Assembly (NCBI GenBank): GCA_034408895.1
Contig: JAWXCI010000042.1
Location: 1-38,807 of the forward strand
Source: UBA4660 sp034408895
GTDB lineage: Bacteria > Bacteroidota > Bacteroidia > Flavobacteriales_D > Sanyastnellaceae
DNA: 38,807 nucleotides
Direction: 5' to 3'
The notes beneath the pieces are model-generated. The model saw nothing but the letters and a program-made list of their open reading frames with translations, was not told where the DNA came from and ran no database searches. The position numbers and the translations under genes were made by a program. Of the stretch, positions 24,164 to 33,139 are shown piece after piece. Position 1 is the stretch's first letter. Each line of letters starts with the position of its first letter.

Positions 24164-25120
24164 TTGTCGATCGCTTCCAATCACATACAATCCAGAACGA
24201 AATATCTTGTTCATCCGTTGGTGGTGATGTCAGTTGCACTGTGCATGTTTTCGTCCGTAACAAAGTGCAGCGCACAACAGGAATGGGCTTACAGCCAATA
24301 CCTTTTCAACCTGTTCGATATCAATTCTGCTTATGCCGGCAATCACAACAACCTGAGTTTCGCATTGCGATATCGCAAACAATGGACAGGATTTGATGGC
24401 GCACCTCAAACGCAATCTTTCTCATTCCACACTCCAGTCGTTAATGCATCCTGGGCTTCCGGAGTTAAACTCCAGCACGAAACTATTGGAGCAAGAAAAC
24501 AAGTGCGCGCCAAAGCAAGTTTTGCACATAAATGGCGGGTGGGTTCAGGCAAACTTTCGGCAGCATTGAGTGGTGGAGTGGTAAGGCAGGAAATGCTGCT
24601 GTCCGATCTCAACATTCGTGATGAATACGACCCGATAACCCAGGTTGGAAACTGGACAGGCACAAGCCCTGTTGCTGATGTTGCTGTCATGTACACTTCT
24701 GACAAAATGTATTTGGGTGTTGAAAGTTCTGGTGCCAACCGCAGCCGTTTCAACTGGAATGAACAAAGCCACGCGCGGCTATACTATCATGTTTATGCAA
24801 CGGGCGGCTGGATGAAAAAAGTGGGAGCAAGAAACCTGCTTCAACTCTCTGCTCTTGCAAAATTCTCCGAAGGCAATATCTACCAGGCCGAGGCCGATGT
24901 GAGTTTTCTTTTCCAGAACATCCTGTGGCTGGGTGCAGGTTATCGTCCCGGTTATGGCGCAGTGTGCTTTGTAGAGTTAAACGTTTCCGCACAATTCCGA
25001 ATGGGATACGCTTTCGACTATGCCACCAATTCCCTGAAAAATTACCACCGCGGCTCGCATGAATTTTTCCTCGGATTTAACTTGGGTAGTTCAGCCAATC
25101 CCTCCATTCGCTATTTCTGA
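24164..25120 (+). CDS. PorP/SprF family type IX secretion membrane protein
   Basis: 318 residues from TTG 24164, 2 nt after the previous stop, which provides a basic n-region (SRTK) before the hydrophobic segment. ATG 24227 is an alternative. The mature N-terminus QQEWAYSQYLFNLFDINSAYAGNH, then LRYRKQWTGFDGAPQTQSFSFHTPV, is the PorP/SprF signature (usually Q-Y-N-P-AYAG and R-QW-G-GAP). A series of barrel strands follows, ending GFNLGSSANPSIRYF with a terminal aromatic residue. In T9SS, these outer-membrane proteins attach or export type B-domain cargo; this one presumably serves the protein encoded just upstream. Confidence 0.92.
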   Translation: MSIASNHIQSRTKYLVHPLVVMSVALCMFSSVTKCSAQQEWAYSQYLFNLFDINSAYAGNHNNLSFALRYRKQWTGFDGAPQTQSFSFHTPVVNASWASGVKLQHETIGARKQVRAKASFAHKWRVGSGKLSAALSGGVVRQEMLLSDLNIRDEYDPITQVGNWTGTSPVADVAVMYTSDKMYLGVESSGANRSRFNWNEQSHARLYYHVYATGGWMKKVGARNLLQLSALAKFSEGNIYQAEADVSFLFQNILWLGAGYRPGYGAVCFVELNVSAQFRMGYAFDYATNSLKNYHRGSHEFFLGFNLGSSANPSIRYF

Positions 25121-25122
25121 AA

Positions 25123-27033
25123 ATGAAGAGAAGTTTAGTATTCACACTCATCCATTTCATCACCTGCACCATCGCTGCGCAATTTGATTTTGAATTGATG
25201 AATGTTTCAGGAATCAACTCAACCTCTGATGATATCGCCTGCACCTTGTGGAAAGGAAATGTGATTATGATTTCAAACGACCGTCAGGACCTGGTGAGCG
25301 ATTATCGCTGGGCGGATAATCGTGTATTTTCGATGAAGGTGGCTGAACGCGAAAAAACATTTGCATCATTCTCCTCTGTTTCAAACCTGTTCAGCCTAAA
25401 CCAAACCAGTGATGAAGGCACTGCCTGCTACAATCCTGGAGACTCTACACTTTACTTCAGCAGCGCCCATTCTTATGGCAAGCCGAAGAGCGAGCACCTC
25501 CGCATATATTCCTGCGAATGGAATGGATTCTCCTGGAGCACACCGCAGTCCCTTCCTTTCTGCAAAGGATTTTCAAACTACGCCCATCCCTGGTTCGATC
25601 ATAAAAACCAGTTGCTTGTTTTCAGTTCAGATCGGGCGGGGGGTAAAGGCGGAATGGATATCTGGTTTACTTACAAAATCGAAACCGGCTGGACAGAACC
25701 TGTGTGCCTTGATTTTATGGTGAACACTTCGGATAATGAAATTTTCCCAACCATCTTTAACGATGCTATCTATTATGCTTCGGATGGACTGCAAGGATTT
25801 GGAGGCTATGATATTTTTTGTGCACTGGCCAATCAACAATGGAAAGTAAGTGTGCAATTGCCTGCCCCCATCAATTCCGAAAAGGATGATCTCAACATGG
25901 TTTTCCTGAATGATGAAAGAGGATTTATTGCATCGAACAGGGAAGGTGGCTTAGGGGGTGATGATGTTTATCTTTTCAATGTGGTGTTTGAAACGGATCC
26001 GCACAATTACACTGCACAATTGGTTTGCAGTGGAACTCCGGTTGTCAATTCATCAGTGAGCATTACCAACAGTCTTACAGAAATCATTCTTGAAGGAACA
26101 ACAGGAGTTGATGGAAAATTTTCCCTTGCCTCACTTGCTCTCAATAAAAAATACAGGATGCGGGTGACAGGTGTCGAACCTGTGCAATACATCAGCACGC
26201 GGCTTTTTGTGTATGATGAGGAAGGAAACAAGGTTATGGAATTCCGTATGAATGCTGATGGCTCTTTCGATTTCGAGTTGTTGCCGTTTGACCGGATTGC
26301 GGGATTAGCCAAACCCAACATGACCGACCGCAGCATACTACAGATTTCACTGGAAGGACAAGTGTTTCGTGAAAAACCCGGAGACATGGGCAGCAACGAA
26401 ATGATTACCATTGTGGACACCCGGGGCGAAACTGTGGCCGTGGCCTGGACAAGGGATGCGGGAAAGTTTCGCGTCAAAGATGTCCCACCGGAAATCGCCT
26501 ACACCTTCCAACTTAGCGGCAACAGCAAAGTGGGAAACATAATTGTGTTCGACAAAGGGAAGGAACTTACACTGCCTGTGTTGAATGAAGAAGTACACTA
26601 CCAGCGCATGAACGAAAATGAGGCCATCAGCCTGGTGAACGAATTGAATGAGACCATTCATATTGACCCACAGGATGTTTTTGTCATCAACCGCATTTAC
26701 TATCATTACAACAGTTCAGAATTGAGTGAGCAATCCCGCGAACAATTGAAGCAACTGGTGACCATACTCAAGAAGAATCCAGGAATAGACGTGGAGTTAT
26801 ACTCGCACACGGATGCACAGGGCAGCGAGGATTATAATCTCCAGTTGAGCAAGCATAGAGCATTGATGGTAGCCAATTATTTGAAAGCGTACGGAATTGC
26901 TCCATCACGCATAGAAGCTACTGGCATGGGCGAATCACAATTGCTCAATAAATGTCCTGACGATTATTCTTGCAGTGAAGAAGAACGCGCCATCAACCGA
27001 AGGACAGAAATACGCTTAGTGAACACTCACTAA
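25123..27033 (+). CDS. OmpA-family protein with PD40 propeller repeats
   Basis: 636 residues. Signal peptide MKRSLVFTLIHFITCTIAA. About 25-290 is a WD40-like (PD40) propeller, with repeats such as DSTLYFSSAHSYGKPKSE, NQLLVFSSDRAGGKGGMDIW, DAIYYASDGLQGFGGYDIF and RGFIASNREGGLGGDDVY. Then come a carboxypeptidase-regulatory-like beta-sandwich (about 295-370), a second region of extended strands, and a C-terminal OmpA peptidoglycan-binding domain (about 520-636: YYHYNSSELSEQSREQL, HTDAQGSEDYNLQLSKHRA, NRRTEIRLV). This architecture resembles PorE and related T9SS accessory proteins, which link the machinery to peptidoglycan. It begins 2 nt after the PorP/SprF stop. Confidence 0.9.
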   Translation: MKRSLVFTLIHFITCTIAAQFDFELMNVSGINSTSDDIACTLWKGNVIMISNDRQDLVSDYRWADNRVFSMKVAEREKTFASFSSVSNLFSLNQTSDEGTACYNPGDSTLYFSSAHSYGKPKSEHLRIYSCEWNGFSWSTPQSLPFCKGFSNYAHPWFDHKNQLLVFSSDRAGGKGGMDIWFTYKIETGWTEPVCLDFMVNTSDNEIFPTIFNDAIYYASDGLQGFGGYDIFCALANQQWKVSVQLPAPINSEKDDLNMVFLNDERGFIASNREGGLGGDDVYLFNVVFETDPHNYTAQLVCSGTPVVNSSVSITNSLTEIILEGTTGVDGKFSLASLALNKKYRMRVTGVEPVQYISTRLFVYDEEGNKVMEFRMNADGSFDFELLPFDRIAGLAKPNMTDRSILQISLEGQVFREKPGDMGSNEMITIVDTRGETVAVAWTRDAGKFRVKDVPPEIAYTFQLSGNSKVGNIIVFDKGKELTLPVLNEEVHYQRMNENEAISLVNELNETIHIDPQDVFVINRIYYHYNSSELSEQSREQLKQLVTILKKNPGIDVELYSHTDAQGSEDYNLQLSKHRALMVANYLKAYGIAPSRIEATGMGESQLLNKCPDDYSCSEEERAINRRTEIRLVNTH

Positions 27034-27431
27034 TCGAGCGATCCGGATTCCTCTTCGTCCTTTGTCCTCACCAGGAAAATGCCAATCGTAAAGATGCAAG
27101 CCGCCACCAGAAGCAGCCATTGGTTGCTGTAAATATGAAGTATCCTTAACACATAAAGGATAATGAGCAACGACATACCTGCAAGGTAAAAATACTCGAA
27201 TGGATATTTTTTTTCCCTCAGAATAAACAGCAGTGTGGTGCGGAAAAGCAGTAGGCCTAATCCAACGGAAATCAACACCGCTCCTTCATAATGGCCACTG
27301 AACCACCCCACAACTCCGGCAGCAATCAACGCTATGGCGAGGTAGTTAAGAAATTTCCACCGTGATGTTTCGTTGTCGCTGAGGTCATCATCAGGCAAGT
27401 CAAGAATTTCATTGTCCTTGGCACTCATCAT
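27030..27431 (-). CDS. Small multi-span membrane protein
   Basis: About 133 residues. The start is placed at the ATG pair 27431/27428 (MMSAKDNEIL), since the longer frame reads through the hairpin at 27448-27480. An acidic N-terminus (EILDLPDDDLSDNETSRW) is followed by four hydrophobic segments: YLAIALIAAGVVGWF, GAVLISVGLGLLLFRTTLLF, YFYLAGMSLLIILYVLRIL and WLLLVAACIFTIGIFLV. The C-terminus is acidic (DEEESGSLD). Family not recognised. The stop overlaps the convergent OmpA gene by 4 nt. Confidence 0.72.
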   Translation of the reverse strand: MMSAKDNEILDLPDDDLSDNETSRWKFLNYLAIALIAAGVVGWFSGHYEGAVLISVGLGLLLFRTTLLFILREKKYPFEYFYLAGMSLLIILYVLRILHIYSNQWLLLVAACIFTIGIFLVRTKDEEESGSLD

Positions 27432-27447
27432 AAATCCGAAAATGAAA

Positions 27448-27480
27448 GAACCCCGCAATGTAAAAGCAACTGCGGGGTTC
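27448..27480 (-). terminator. Hairpin terminator after the CBS gene
   Basis: A perfect 10-bp stem (27448-27457 with 27471-27480), followed on the minus strand by TTTCATTTTC. It separates the CBS gene from the small membrane protein gene and may terminate most upstream transcription. Confidence 0.65.
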
Positions 27481-27523
27481 AACTTCTTGAATGATTATTT
27501 CGGTTTGAAATTAATTCGCTGGA

Positions 27524-28186
27524 TCAGGTGTTGAGATAGCGCATCAGTTCATCATATCTCGTACGCATATCCTCTGTGTATTCCGGTTCCTGGTAGCTTG
27601 CCGTTATGTTGTAACCGAATCGTTCGAAGCTTTGCAAAATCGGGTTTATGTCTTCCTTGTTGATTTTGAGATGAAGCTCCATTTTGCCGGAACCGGGTGA
27701 GGTATTAACGCTAAGTGAAAGAATTCGCGCATCGTTTTCTTCTACAATCCTGGCAATCTGGCTAAGGTGATAATCATTTTCGTTGATTTCAAGAACCACT
27801 ATAGCGCCCGGATCATTTACGCTCTGGTACTGACTGAGGCTATCCACCAGTTTTTCTAGGGTGATAGCACCCATGTATTTTTTTTCGACATCCACCACAG
27901 GGATTATGGTGAGGTGGTGTTCCGAAGCCACTTTCAGGATTTCAAGAATGTGTTCTTCCGGAGGCACGCTTACTTCAACCAATTTCATTGCGTTTTCTTT
28001 TTCGCTGGCTATGCGGTCAATGGAGAGCAGTTCAGTTTCAGAAATAACTCCTCTAAACTTCCCGTTTTCCACCACCGGTAGATGTGCGACACGGAATTGG
28101 TCCATCAGGTTTAGGGCATTTACCGGATCGTCCTGCGCGGTAAGGGCCGGCAGATCAGGATTTACAAGTGTTTGTGCAGTTATCAA
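27524..28186 (-). CDS. CBS-pair protein with ACT-like C-terminal domain
   Basis: 220 residues starting with TTG (28186); there is no ATG nearby and the N-terminus fits the family. Two CBS motifs cover about 1-125: NALNLMDQFRVAHLPVVENG then GVISETELLS, and EILKVASEHHLTIIPVVDVE then MGAITLEKLVDSL. The rest (about 128-205; IVVLEINENDYHLSQIARIV, ARILSLSVNTS, MELHLKINKEDINPIL) has the beta-alpha-beta pattern of an ACT domain. AcuB-like regulatory proteins have this layout and sense adenine nucleotides or amino acids. The target is unknown. Confidence 0.85.
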   Translation of the reverse strand: MITAQTLVNPDLPALTAQDDPVNALNLMDQFRVAHLPVVENGKFRGVISETELLSIDRIASEKENAMKLVEVSVPPEEHILEILKVASEHHLTIIPVVDVEKKYMGAITLEKLVDSLSQYQSVNDPGAIVVLEINENDYHLSQIARIVEENDARILSLSVNTSPGSGKMELHLKINKEDINPILQSFERFGYNITASYQEPEYTEDMRTRYDELMRYLNT

Positions 28187-28433
28187 TTTGCTTTGAGTTT
28201 AAGTTTATTACATCCTTCATCTTTATTCTCCCTACTTCACTGTCTCCGCAATCAAGACGTTGAGTTTTGCTTGCGATGCCTGTGTCTGTAAAAACATGAT
28301 GCCAAAAATTGAGCTTCCGTGGTATGGTACATCTGAACAGCGTTTAAGTTTTACACATACGATGTTTCTTATCTCTAAAGATTGGGTGTGGATAATTGTC
28401 ACACTGATATTTGCCCGATAAACACTTTGCGCG

Positions 28434-29147
28434 ATGACAAAACTTTCTGTGAACATCAATAAAATTGCAACACTGCGCAATGCAAGAGGCAGTGGTGTTC
28501 CCGATTTGGTGGGAGCTGCTTTAAACATTGAACGATTTGGTGCGGCAGGAATTACAGTGCATCCACGACCCGATGAAAGACACATTACCCGCAATGATGT
28601 TTACGAATTGAAGAGAGTGATGACTACCGAACTCAATATCGAAGGATATCCTGACGACCGCTACATGCAAATGGTATTGGATGTTAATCCACATCAGGCC
28701 ACACTTGTTCCCGACCCTCCTGGTGTGCTCACCAGCAACGCAGGATGGGAGGTAGATAAACATCGCGATTTTTTGCTGGAAGTGATCACCGTTTTGAAAA
28801 GAGCTGGCATACGAACCAGTATTTTCATTGAAGCGAATGATGACCTGATTCGCTCCGCAGCACTTACAGGAACCGACCGAATTGAGCTATACACTCAGAG
28901 CTATGCAGAGGGGTATTTGGTAAACAAGGAGCAAGCCATTGCACCATTTATTTCTGCTGCAAACGTTGCCAATGAAATGGGGTTGGGCATAAATGCAGGA
29001 CACGACCTGTCGTTAGTAAACCTCAATTACTTTCACCAAAACATTCCGGGTCTGCTCGAAGTGAGCATTGGTCATGCACTCATAAGCGATGCACTTTACT
29101 TTGGGTTGGAAAACACAGTGCGACTTTACAATCATAAGTTGCTATGA
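28434..29147 (+). CDS. pdxJ: Pyridoxine 5'-phosphate synthase
   Basis: Condenses 1-deoxy-D-xylulose 5-phosphate with 3-amino-2-oxopropyl phosphate to make PNP, vitamin B6. 237 residues, normal for the family. Seen: LSVNINKIATLRNARG, AAGITVHPRPDERHI (catalytic His and phosphate contacts), TLVPDPPGVLTSNAGW, TDRIELYTQSYAEGY, GLGINAGHDLSLVNL and LEVSIGHALISDALYFGL. It uses DXP, the product of dxs elsewhere in this window. The stop overlaps the next gene start by 4 nt. Confidence 0.97.
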   Translation: MTKLSVNINKIATLRNARGSGVPDLVGAALNIERFGAAGITVHPRPDERHITRNDVYELKRVMTTELNIEGYPDDRYMQMVLDVNPHQATLVPDPPGVLTSNAGWEVDKHRDFLLEVITVLKRAGIRTSIFIEANDDLIRSAALTGTDRIELYTQSYAEGYLVNKEQAIAPFISAANVANEMGLGINAGHDLSLVNLNYFHQNIPGLLEVSIGHALISDALYFGLENTVRLYNHKLL

Positions 29148-29911
29148 AACTTCATTTCAGAAAAGCAGGAAGTGGCAATCCACTTATTATCGTTCACGGT
29201 CTCTTTGGGTCAGGTGACAACTGGCAATCACTTGCAAAAAAATTCAGTGAAAATTTTACAGTGTATGCGATTGACTTGCGCAATCATGGCCGTTCGCCTC
29301 ACGGCACACCAATGAATTTCGATGTGATGGCTGATGACCTTTTAGAACTATGTAAAGAAGAAAAGCTTCATGGTGTTAGTATGATTGGACATTCGCTTGG
29401 TGGGAAGGCCATACTTCGCTTTGCACAGTTGAATGGATTGGTAGCAGAAAAACTATTGGTTGCGGATATAGGAGTGAAGAAATATGAACCTCACCACACA
29501 CACATTTTCGAAGCGCTGCTTGCTGTAAATTTTGAGAGCATCAATTCGCGCAAGGAAGTGGAAGAAATTCTTAGCGCACACATCGCTGAAATTTCGGTCC
29601 GGCAATTCCTCCTTAAAAATCTTTACTGGAAAGAATCTGGAAAACTGGCATGGCGTTTCAATCTTGAAGTGCTCCACCAATCCAGCAATGAAATGAATGC
29701 TGCACTGCCCAGCAAGCAAATTGTAGCGGAAGCACTTTTTGTGCGCGGTGTAAATTCATTATACATCAACGATGAAGACTGGCCAGCTATCCGGGACATG
29801 ATTTCACAAGCTTCACTTCAGACTATTGAAGGAGCGGGACATTGGGTACATGCCGATGCACCCGAGGAATTCTTCCGCATAGCCGTGGAGTTTTTCCGAT
29901 CTGGAAACTGA
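29144..29911 (+). CDS. Alpha/beta hydrolase (YbfF-like esterase)
   Basis: 255 residues, cytosolic. Seen: oxyanion strand IIVHGLFGSGDNWQ, YAIDLRNHGRSPH, nucleophile elbow GHSLGG with Ser, and a late GAGHWVHADAP carrying the catalytic His. The pattern is closest to YbfF-type acyl-CoA/thioesterase-like hydrolases; the substrate is undetermined. It is translationally coupled to pdxJ (ATGA overlap). Confidence 0.9.
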   Translation: MKLHFRKAGSGNPLIIVHGLFGSGDNWQSLAKKFSENFTVYAIDLRNHGRSPHGTPMNFDVMADDLLELCKEEKLHGVSMIGHSLGGKAILRFAQLNGLVAEKLLVADIGVKKYEPHHTHIFEALLAVNFESINSRKEVEEILSAHIAEISVRQFLLKNLYWKESGKLAWRFNLEVLHQSSNEMNAALPSKQIVAEALFVRGVNSLYINDEDWPAIRDMISQASLQTIEGAGHWVHADAPEEFFRIAVEFFRSGN

Positions 29912-30008
29912 AGCTTCGCCCTCATGAAAATTTATTTATGCGCACTTGTAACTTCTCCGGAAGCAACAGCGCTCTATGCCCAAATTCAAAAACAAAAAAT
30001 AACTCACA

Positions 30009-30374
30009 ATGAAAACCCTTGCAATCGCGCTCACAATTATCGCAACTACTCTCTTTTCCGCAACCACACAAGCCGGAGAAACCAAAGACAAAGACGGTTT
30101 GAAAAAAACAACCGTACTGAAAAACGCAATTCAGAAACAAATCAACAAATACCTTTTCTTCCCCCTCACTCGCGAAGAAAATGTAGAAGGCACAGCCGAA
30201 GTGATGCTGCAGGTTTATCCAGGCGGTCAGTTCAAGGTCGTGTATATGAAAGCGGAAAATGCGCTGGTGCGAAACTTCATCGAGCGTCAAGTGGCTAAGA
30301 TGAAAGTGGATATGGAAAAGGTAGCCACGTTTGAAGTTTTCCGTTTCCGGTTTGAGTTCAAGAAACAATCCTAG
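30009..30374 (+). CDS. Small exported TonB-C-like protein, paralogue 1
   Basis: 121 residues. Signal peptide MKTLAIALTIIATTLFSATT-QAG. The mature domain of about 90 residues (KNAIQKQINKYLFFPLTREE, VEGTAEVMLQVYPGGQFKVV, ALVRNFIERQVAKMKV, FRFRFEFKKQ) has the helix-strand-strand-helix-strand order of the TonB C-terminal fold. No TM anchor or Pro-rich linker is present, so it is probably a periplasmic stand-alone domain. The gene at 30683 encodes a clear paralogue. Confidence 0.78.
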   Translation: MKTLAIALTIIATTLFSATTQAGETKDKDGLKKTTVLKNAIQKQINKYLFFPLTREENVEGTAEVMLQVYPGGQFKVVYMKAENALVRNFIERQVAKMKVDMEKVATFEVFRFRFEFKKQS

Positions 30375-30682
30375 GCAAGTTTTTTTTCTACATAATAAAC
30401 AAGTTGAATGGCCCCGTAGTGGAAACGCACCGGGGTTTTTCTTTTAGCTACTGCGGCCACGACCGAAGCCACAAATTCTCAACTTGATCATCCTAACTTC
30501 ATCATCTGACTTCGGGCACGAAGCATCGGTTTCACCATGTTAAACTTTGGTCTCTGGTCTTCCTTCCTTGAGTTTCTTAACACTTCCTCACAATTCATTT
30601 CACACTCGTTAAGAATTCGCGGTGCAGCAAAATGATATTGTCAAGCGTCATACGACTACATAAAACAACAAAACCAACAAAC
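30375..30682. other. Spacer between the two small paralogues
   Basis: Contains a terminator at 30411-30440. The remainder (30441-30682) has no credible frame on either strand beyond short runs; it is moderately repetitive (GGTCTCTGGTCTTCCTTCC). Confidence 0.5.
30411..30440 (+). terminator. Rho-independent terminator
   Basis: CCCCG with CGGGG, extended inward by GTG/CAC around a GAAACG loop, then TTTTTCTTTT. Confidence 0.8.
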
Positions 30683-31051
30683 ATGAAAACACTCGCATTT
30701 TTTTTCGCAATGATGGCCGGAGTTACAGCAACCAGCCTGTCCCCGCCCGACCGGACATCCCCACCTGAGGATGTCTCGGCTTCAAGAGCTGAGACCAAGG
30801 CAGCGCTGGACAAACTGATTTACAAAAACATTTACTATCCCGTTTTCAGCAAACTTGAAAATGGCAGCACAGCAGATGTAACTTTTAAAGTGGAGGAGAA
30901 CGGAATGCTGACGATATTGTCCATTCACGCTTCAAATTCTTCAGTTAGGTCTTTTGTAGAAGGGCAACTGGAGAATGTGAAGTTGAAAAAGGAAGATGTG
31001 ATGGCCGGAGAAATGTTTCGCTATCGGTTAAGGTTTAAAAGACAGGCATAA
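30683..31051 (+). CDS. Small exported TonB-C-like protein, paralogue 2
   Basis: 122 residues from ATG 30683. Signal peptide MKTLAFFFAMMAGVTATSLS. The mature part (DKLIYKNIYYPVFSKLENGS, ADVTFKVEENGMLTILSI, SSVRSFVEGQLENVKLKK, FRYRLRFKRQ) aligns throughout with the 30009 product, including the tyrosine/phenylalanine-rich N-terminal strand and the F-R-[YF]-R-[LF]-x-F-K ending. It is a tandem duplication of the same domain. No known motif indicates the ligand. Confidence 0.78.
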   Translation: MKTLAFFFAMMAGVTATSLSPPDRTSPPEDVSASRAETKAALDKLIYKNIYYPVFSKLENGSTADVTFKVEENGMLTILSIHASNSSVRSFVEGQLENVKLKKEDVMAGEMFRYRLRFKRQA

Positions 31052-31095
31052 GGTCCTACACTCGAATTGCCGATGGGGATTTATATGATCAGAAT

Positions 31096-31139
31096 TGAAG
31101 GCTGTTCTGCTACTTTCTGATCGGCCTTCATCATTTTTC
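31096..31139 (+). terminator. Hairpin between paralogue 2 and rlmN
   Basis: TGAAGGC (31096-31102) pairs with GCCTTCA (31124-31130), then TCATTTTTCT. It overlaps the in-frame ATG at 31095 and argues for the later rlmN start. Confidence 0.45.
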
Positions 31140-31163
31140 TGCAAGTCTATTTTCGCTGCCTCA

Positions 31164-32240
31164 ATGGAACAAGGCAGGAAAGACATACGAACGCAATCAC
31201 TGGAAGAACTCACCATTTTTCTGGAAGCGCAGGGTGAGAAAAAATTCCGTGCACGGCAGGTCATGGAATGGCTCTGGCAAAAAGCAGCAGCCAGTTTTGC
31301 AGAGATGACCAATCTTTCGAAGCAACTGCGCGAATTGCTGGAAGAAAATTTCACCCTTCAAAAAATCAAAGTGGCCGATGAGCAGGTGAGCAATGATCGC
31401 ACAGTGAAAATTGCTTTCGAGGTGGAGCCTGGAAAAGTGGTGGAGGGTGTCTTGATTCCTACCGCTTCGCGGATGACGGCCTGTATATCATCGCAAGTGG
31501 GATGCAGCCTTGTTTGTAAATTTTGTGCAACCGGAAGATTGAAGATGATGCGCAACCTCACGTCAGGAGAAATTTATGACCAGGTTGTTTACCTGCGGGC
31601 ACAAGCCGATGAACGATACAACATTCCTCTTTCCAATATCGTTTACATGGGGATGGGCGAACCGCTGCTCAACTACAAAAACGTGATGACGTCTATCGAA
31701 AAAATTACCTCACCTAAAGGGTTGGGCATGTCGCCACAGCGCATAACGGTGAGCACTGCTGGCATTTCCAAAATGATAAAGAAGCTGGGTGATGACGGAG
31801 CAAAATTCAATCTTGCGCTTTCACTTCATGCAGCGAACGATGCGAAGAGGAATAAACTAATGGACATTAATGAGAGCAACAACCTGGCATCGTTGGCGGA
31901 GGCCCTTCGCTATTTCCACGATAAAACGGCTACACGTATCACCTTTGAATACATCATTTTCCGGGACTTCAACGACTCGCTGAAAGATGCCCGTGAGCTG
32001 GCGGAATTTGCGAAAAATGTTCCTGTCAAAATCAACATCATTGAATATAATCCTATTGATGCCGGGGAATTTCAACAGGCATCTCCTGAACGCGTGGACG
32101 CCTTTGCACACTTTCTCGAAAGCCTCAACCTAATAGTAAACGTGCGCAGGTCGAGGGGCAAGGACATTGATGCAGCCTGCGGGCAACTGGCCAACAAGAA
32201 CAAAGCAAGCATGAGTGGGATGCTCTTGAAAGCCTCATAA
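31164..32240 (+). CDS. rlmN: 23S rRNA (adenine2503-C2)-methyltransferase RlmN
   Basis: Radical-SAM enzyme that methylates A2503 of 23S rRNA and A37 of some tRNAs. 358 residues from ATG 31164 (MEQGRKDIRTQSLEELTIFL); the frame is open to 31095 across a hairpin. Seen: KFRARQVMEWLW N-terminal helical part, the radical-SAM cluster CSLVCKFCATG with CxxxCxxC spacing, VYMGMGEPLLNYKNVMTS, LALSLHAAND and the catalytic Cys near AACGQLAN. Length is normal. Confidence 0.97.
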   Translation: MEQGRKDIRTQSLEELTIFLEAQGEKKFRARQVMEWLWQKAAASFAEMTNLSKQLRELLEENFTLQKIKVADEQVSNDRTVKIAFEVEPGKVVEGVLIPTASRMTACISSQVGCSLVCKFCATGRLKMMRNLTSGEIYDQVVYLRAQADERYNIPLSNIVYMGMGEPLLNYKNVMTSIEKITSPKGLGMSPQRITVSTAGISKMIKKLGDDGAKFNLALSLHAANDAKRNKLMDINESNNLASLAEALRYFHDKTATRITFEYIIFRDFNDSLKDARELAEFAKNVPVKINIIEYNPIDAGEFQQASPERVDAFAHFLESLNLIVNVRRSRGKDIDAACGQLANKNKASMSGMLLKAS

Positions 32241-32351
32241 ATAAGCATTGGCTGGTGAATAAGTTTTTTTCAATGAAATGTGAATGGACACTGGGCGCGG
32301 ATACTTTCGCCCGCACAAATTTTTTAATATCCATATCCAAAAACCAAAACA

Positions 32352-32711
32352 ATGATGAAAAGACTTAATGTATTCTTCGCTGTGCTTGCCGCAGCCGCGC
32401 TACTTGTAGCATGCAATCCCGGATGGAACGATGACACCAAAGCATCCACCAGGGACAATTGTAAAATGGCAGCCAGTATTGGCTACGATTCAACGGACGC
32501 CAATGCCATTTGCGATTGCTACGTAAACAAGCTGGTTGAAAAATTCCCTGAGGCCAACCAGGCACCTGCTGACGCTGAGGCAGCGATGACGGACTGCCAA
32601 TCAGGTTATATGACAAGCATGGAAAAACAAATGAAAGCCGATGAGGCTGCAGAGATGATGAGAGCAGATTCAATCCGAAATGCCATGCCCGACACCATGA
32701 TGAATCCATAA
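32352..32711 (+). CDS. Small lipoprotein of unknown function
   Basis: 119 residues. SPII signal MMKRLNVFFAVLAAAALLVA with lipobox LVAC. The mature part is helical and has conserved-looking cysteines in DNCKMAASIGYDSTDANAIC, CDCY and TDCQSGYMTSMEKQM, which could bind metal or form disulfides. The C-terminus is rich in Met and Asp. Family not recognised. It is closed by the terminator at 32739. Confidence 0.72.
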   Translation: MMKRLNVFFAVLAAAALLVACNPGWNDDTKASTRDNCKMAASIGYDSTDANAICDCYVNKLVEKFPEANQAPADAEAAMTDCQSGYMTSMEKQMKADEAAEMMRADSIRNAMPDTMMNP

Positions 32712-32738
32712 ACCTGCAAGTAGTTTGAATTGATCATG

Positions 32739-32776
32739 AAGCCGCTCCTTCGCAATGAAGGAGCGGCTTTTTCTTT
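32739..32776 (+). terminator. Rho-independent terminator after the lipoprotein gene
   Basis: A perfect 13-bp stem (32739-32751 with 32757-32769) around a GCAAT loop, followed by TTTTCTTTG. Confidence 0.93.
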
Positions 32777-33107
32777 GAATTTGAAAATGGGTTACCAGTT
32801 TACTTCTCGAAAGTTTGGAAATTAAAAACACATTCCTGTGCAGGTCACTTTCAAAGTAGAGGCTGTCTCCTTCAGAGGTTAATGAGGAGAATTAAACGCA
32901 ATACCCTTCACCGATTTGAGCTTCCGCTTTGCACAGATGGCGCTGCCTTCCAACTGGGCTGTTGCGGTTCAAAGTTTCTGTTGTTGCGGTTTCTCTTTTC
33001 AGCCGTTGTCCACCGGACTCTGCGAGTTCGCTGCCTTTTCCACTCAATTATTAGTAGGGCTAAAAAATTAATCCCACACAATCAACTGGAGAATTCATTA
33101 AAATTAT

Positions 33108-33139
33108 TTTGGTTTATTTGGTAAACTACTTTACATTTG
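33108..33139 (+). promoter_or_regulatory. Bacteroidota-type promoter of the membrane protein/regulator operon
   Basis: TTTG at 33108-33111, a 20-nt spacer and TACATTTG at 33132-33139 match the -33/-7 consensus TTTG-N19-21-TAnnTTTG exactly. The ATG is about 51 nt downstream, preceded by an A-rich leader with no Shine-Dalgarno sequence. Confidence 0.72.

Noticed and set aside
29924..30298. 124-codon frame overlapping the first TonB-C-like gene
   Set aside because: Frame-shifted reading of the real gene; rich in Arg/Asn with no pattern.
32882..33124. 80-codon plus-strand frame before the 33191 gene
   Set aside because: No signal or domain; it ends inside the consensus promoter and its composition is unlike neighbouring genes.
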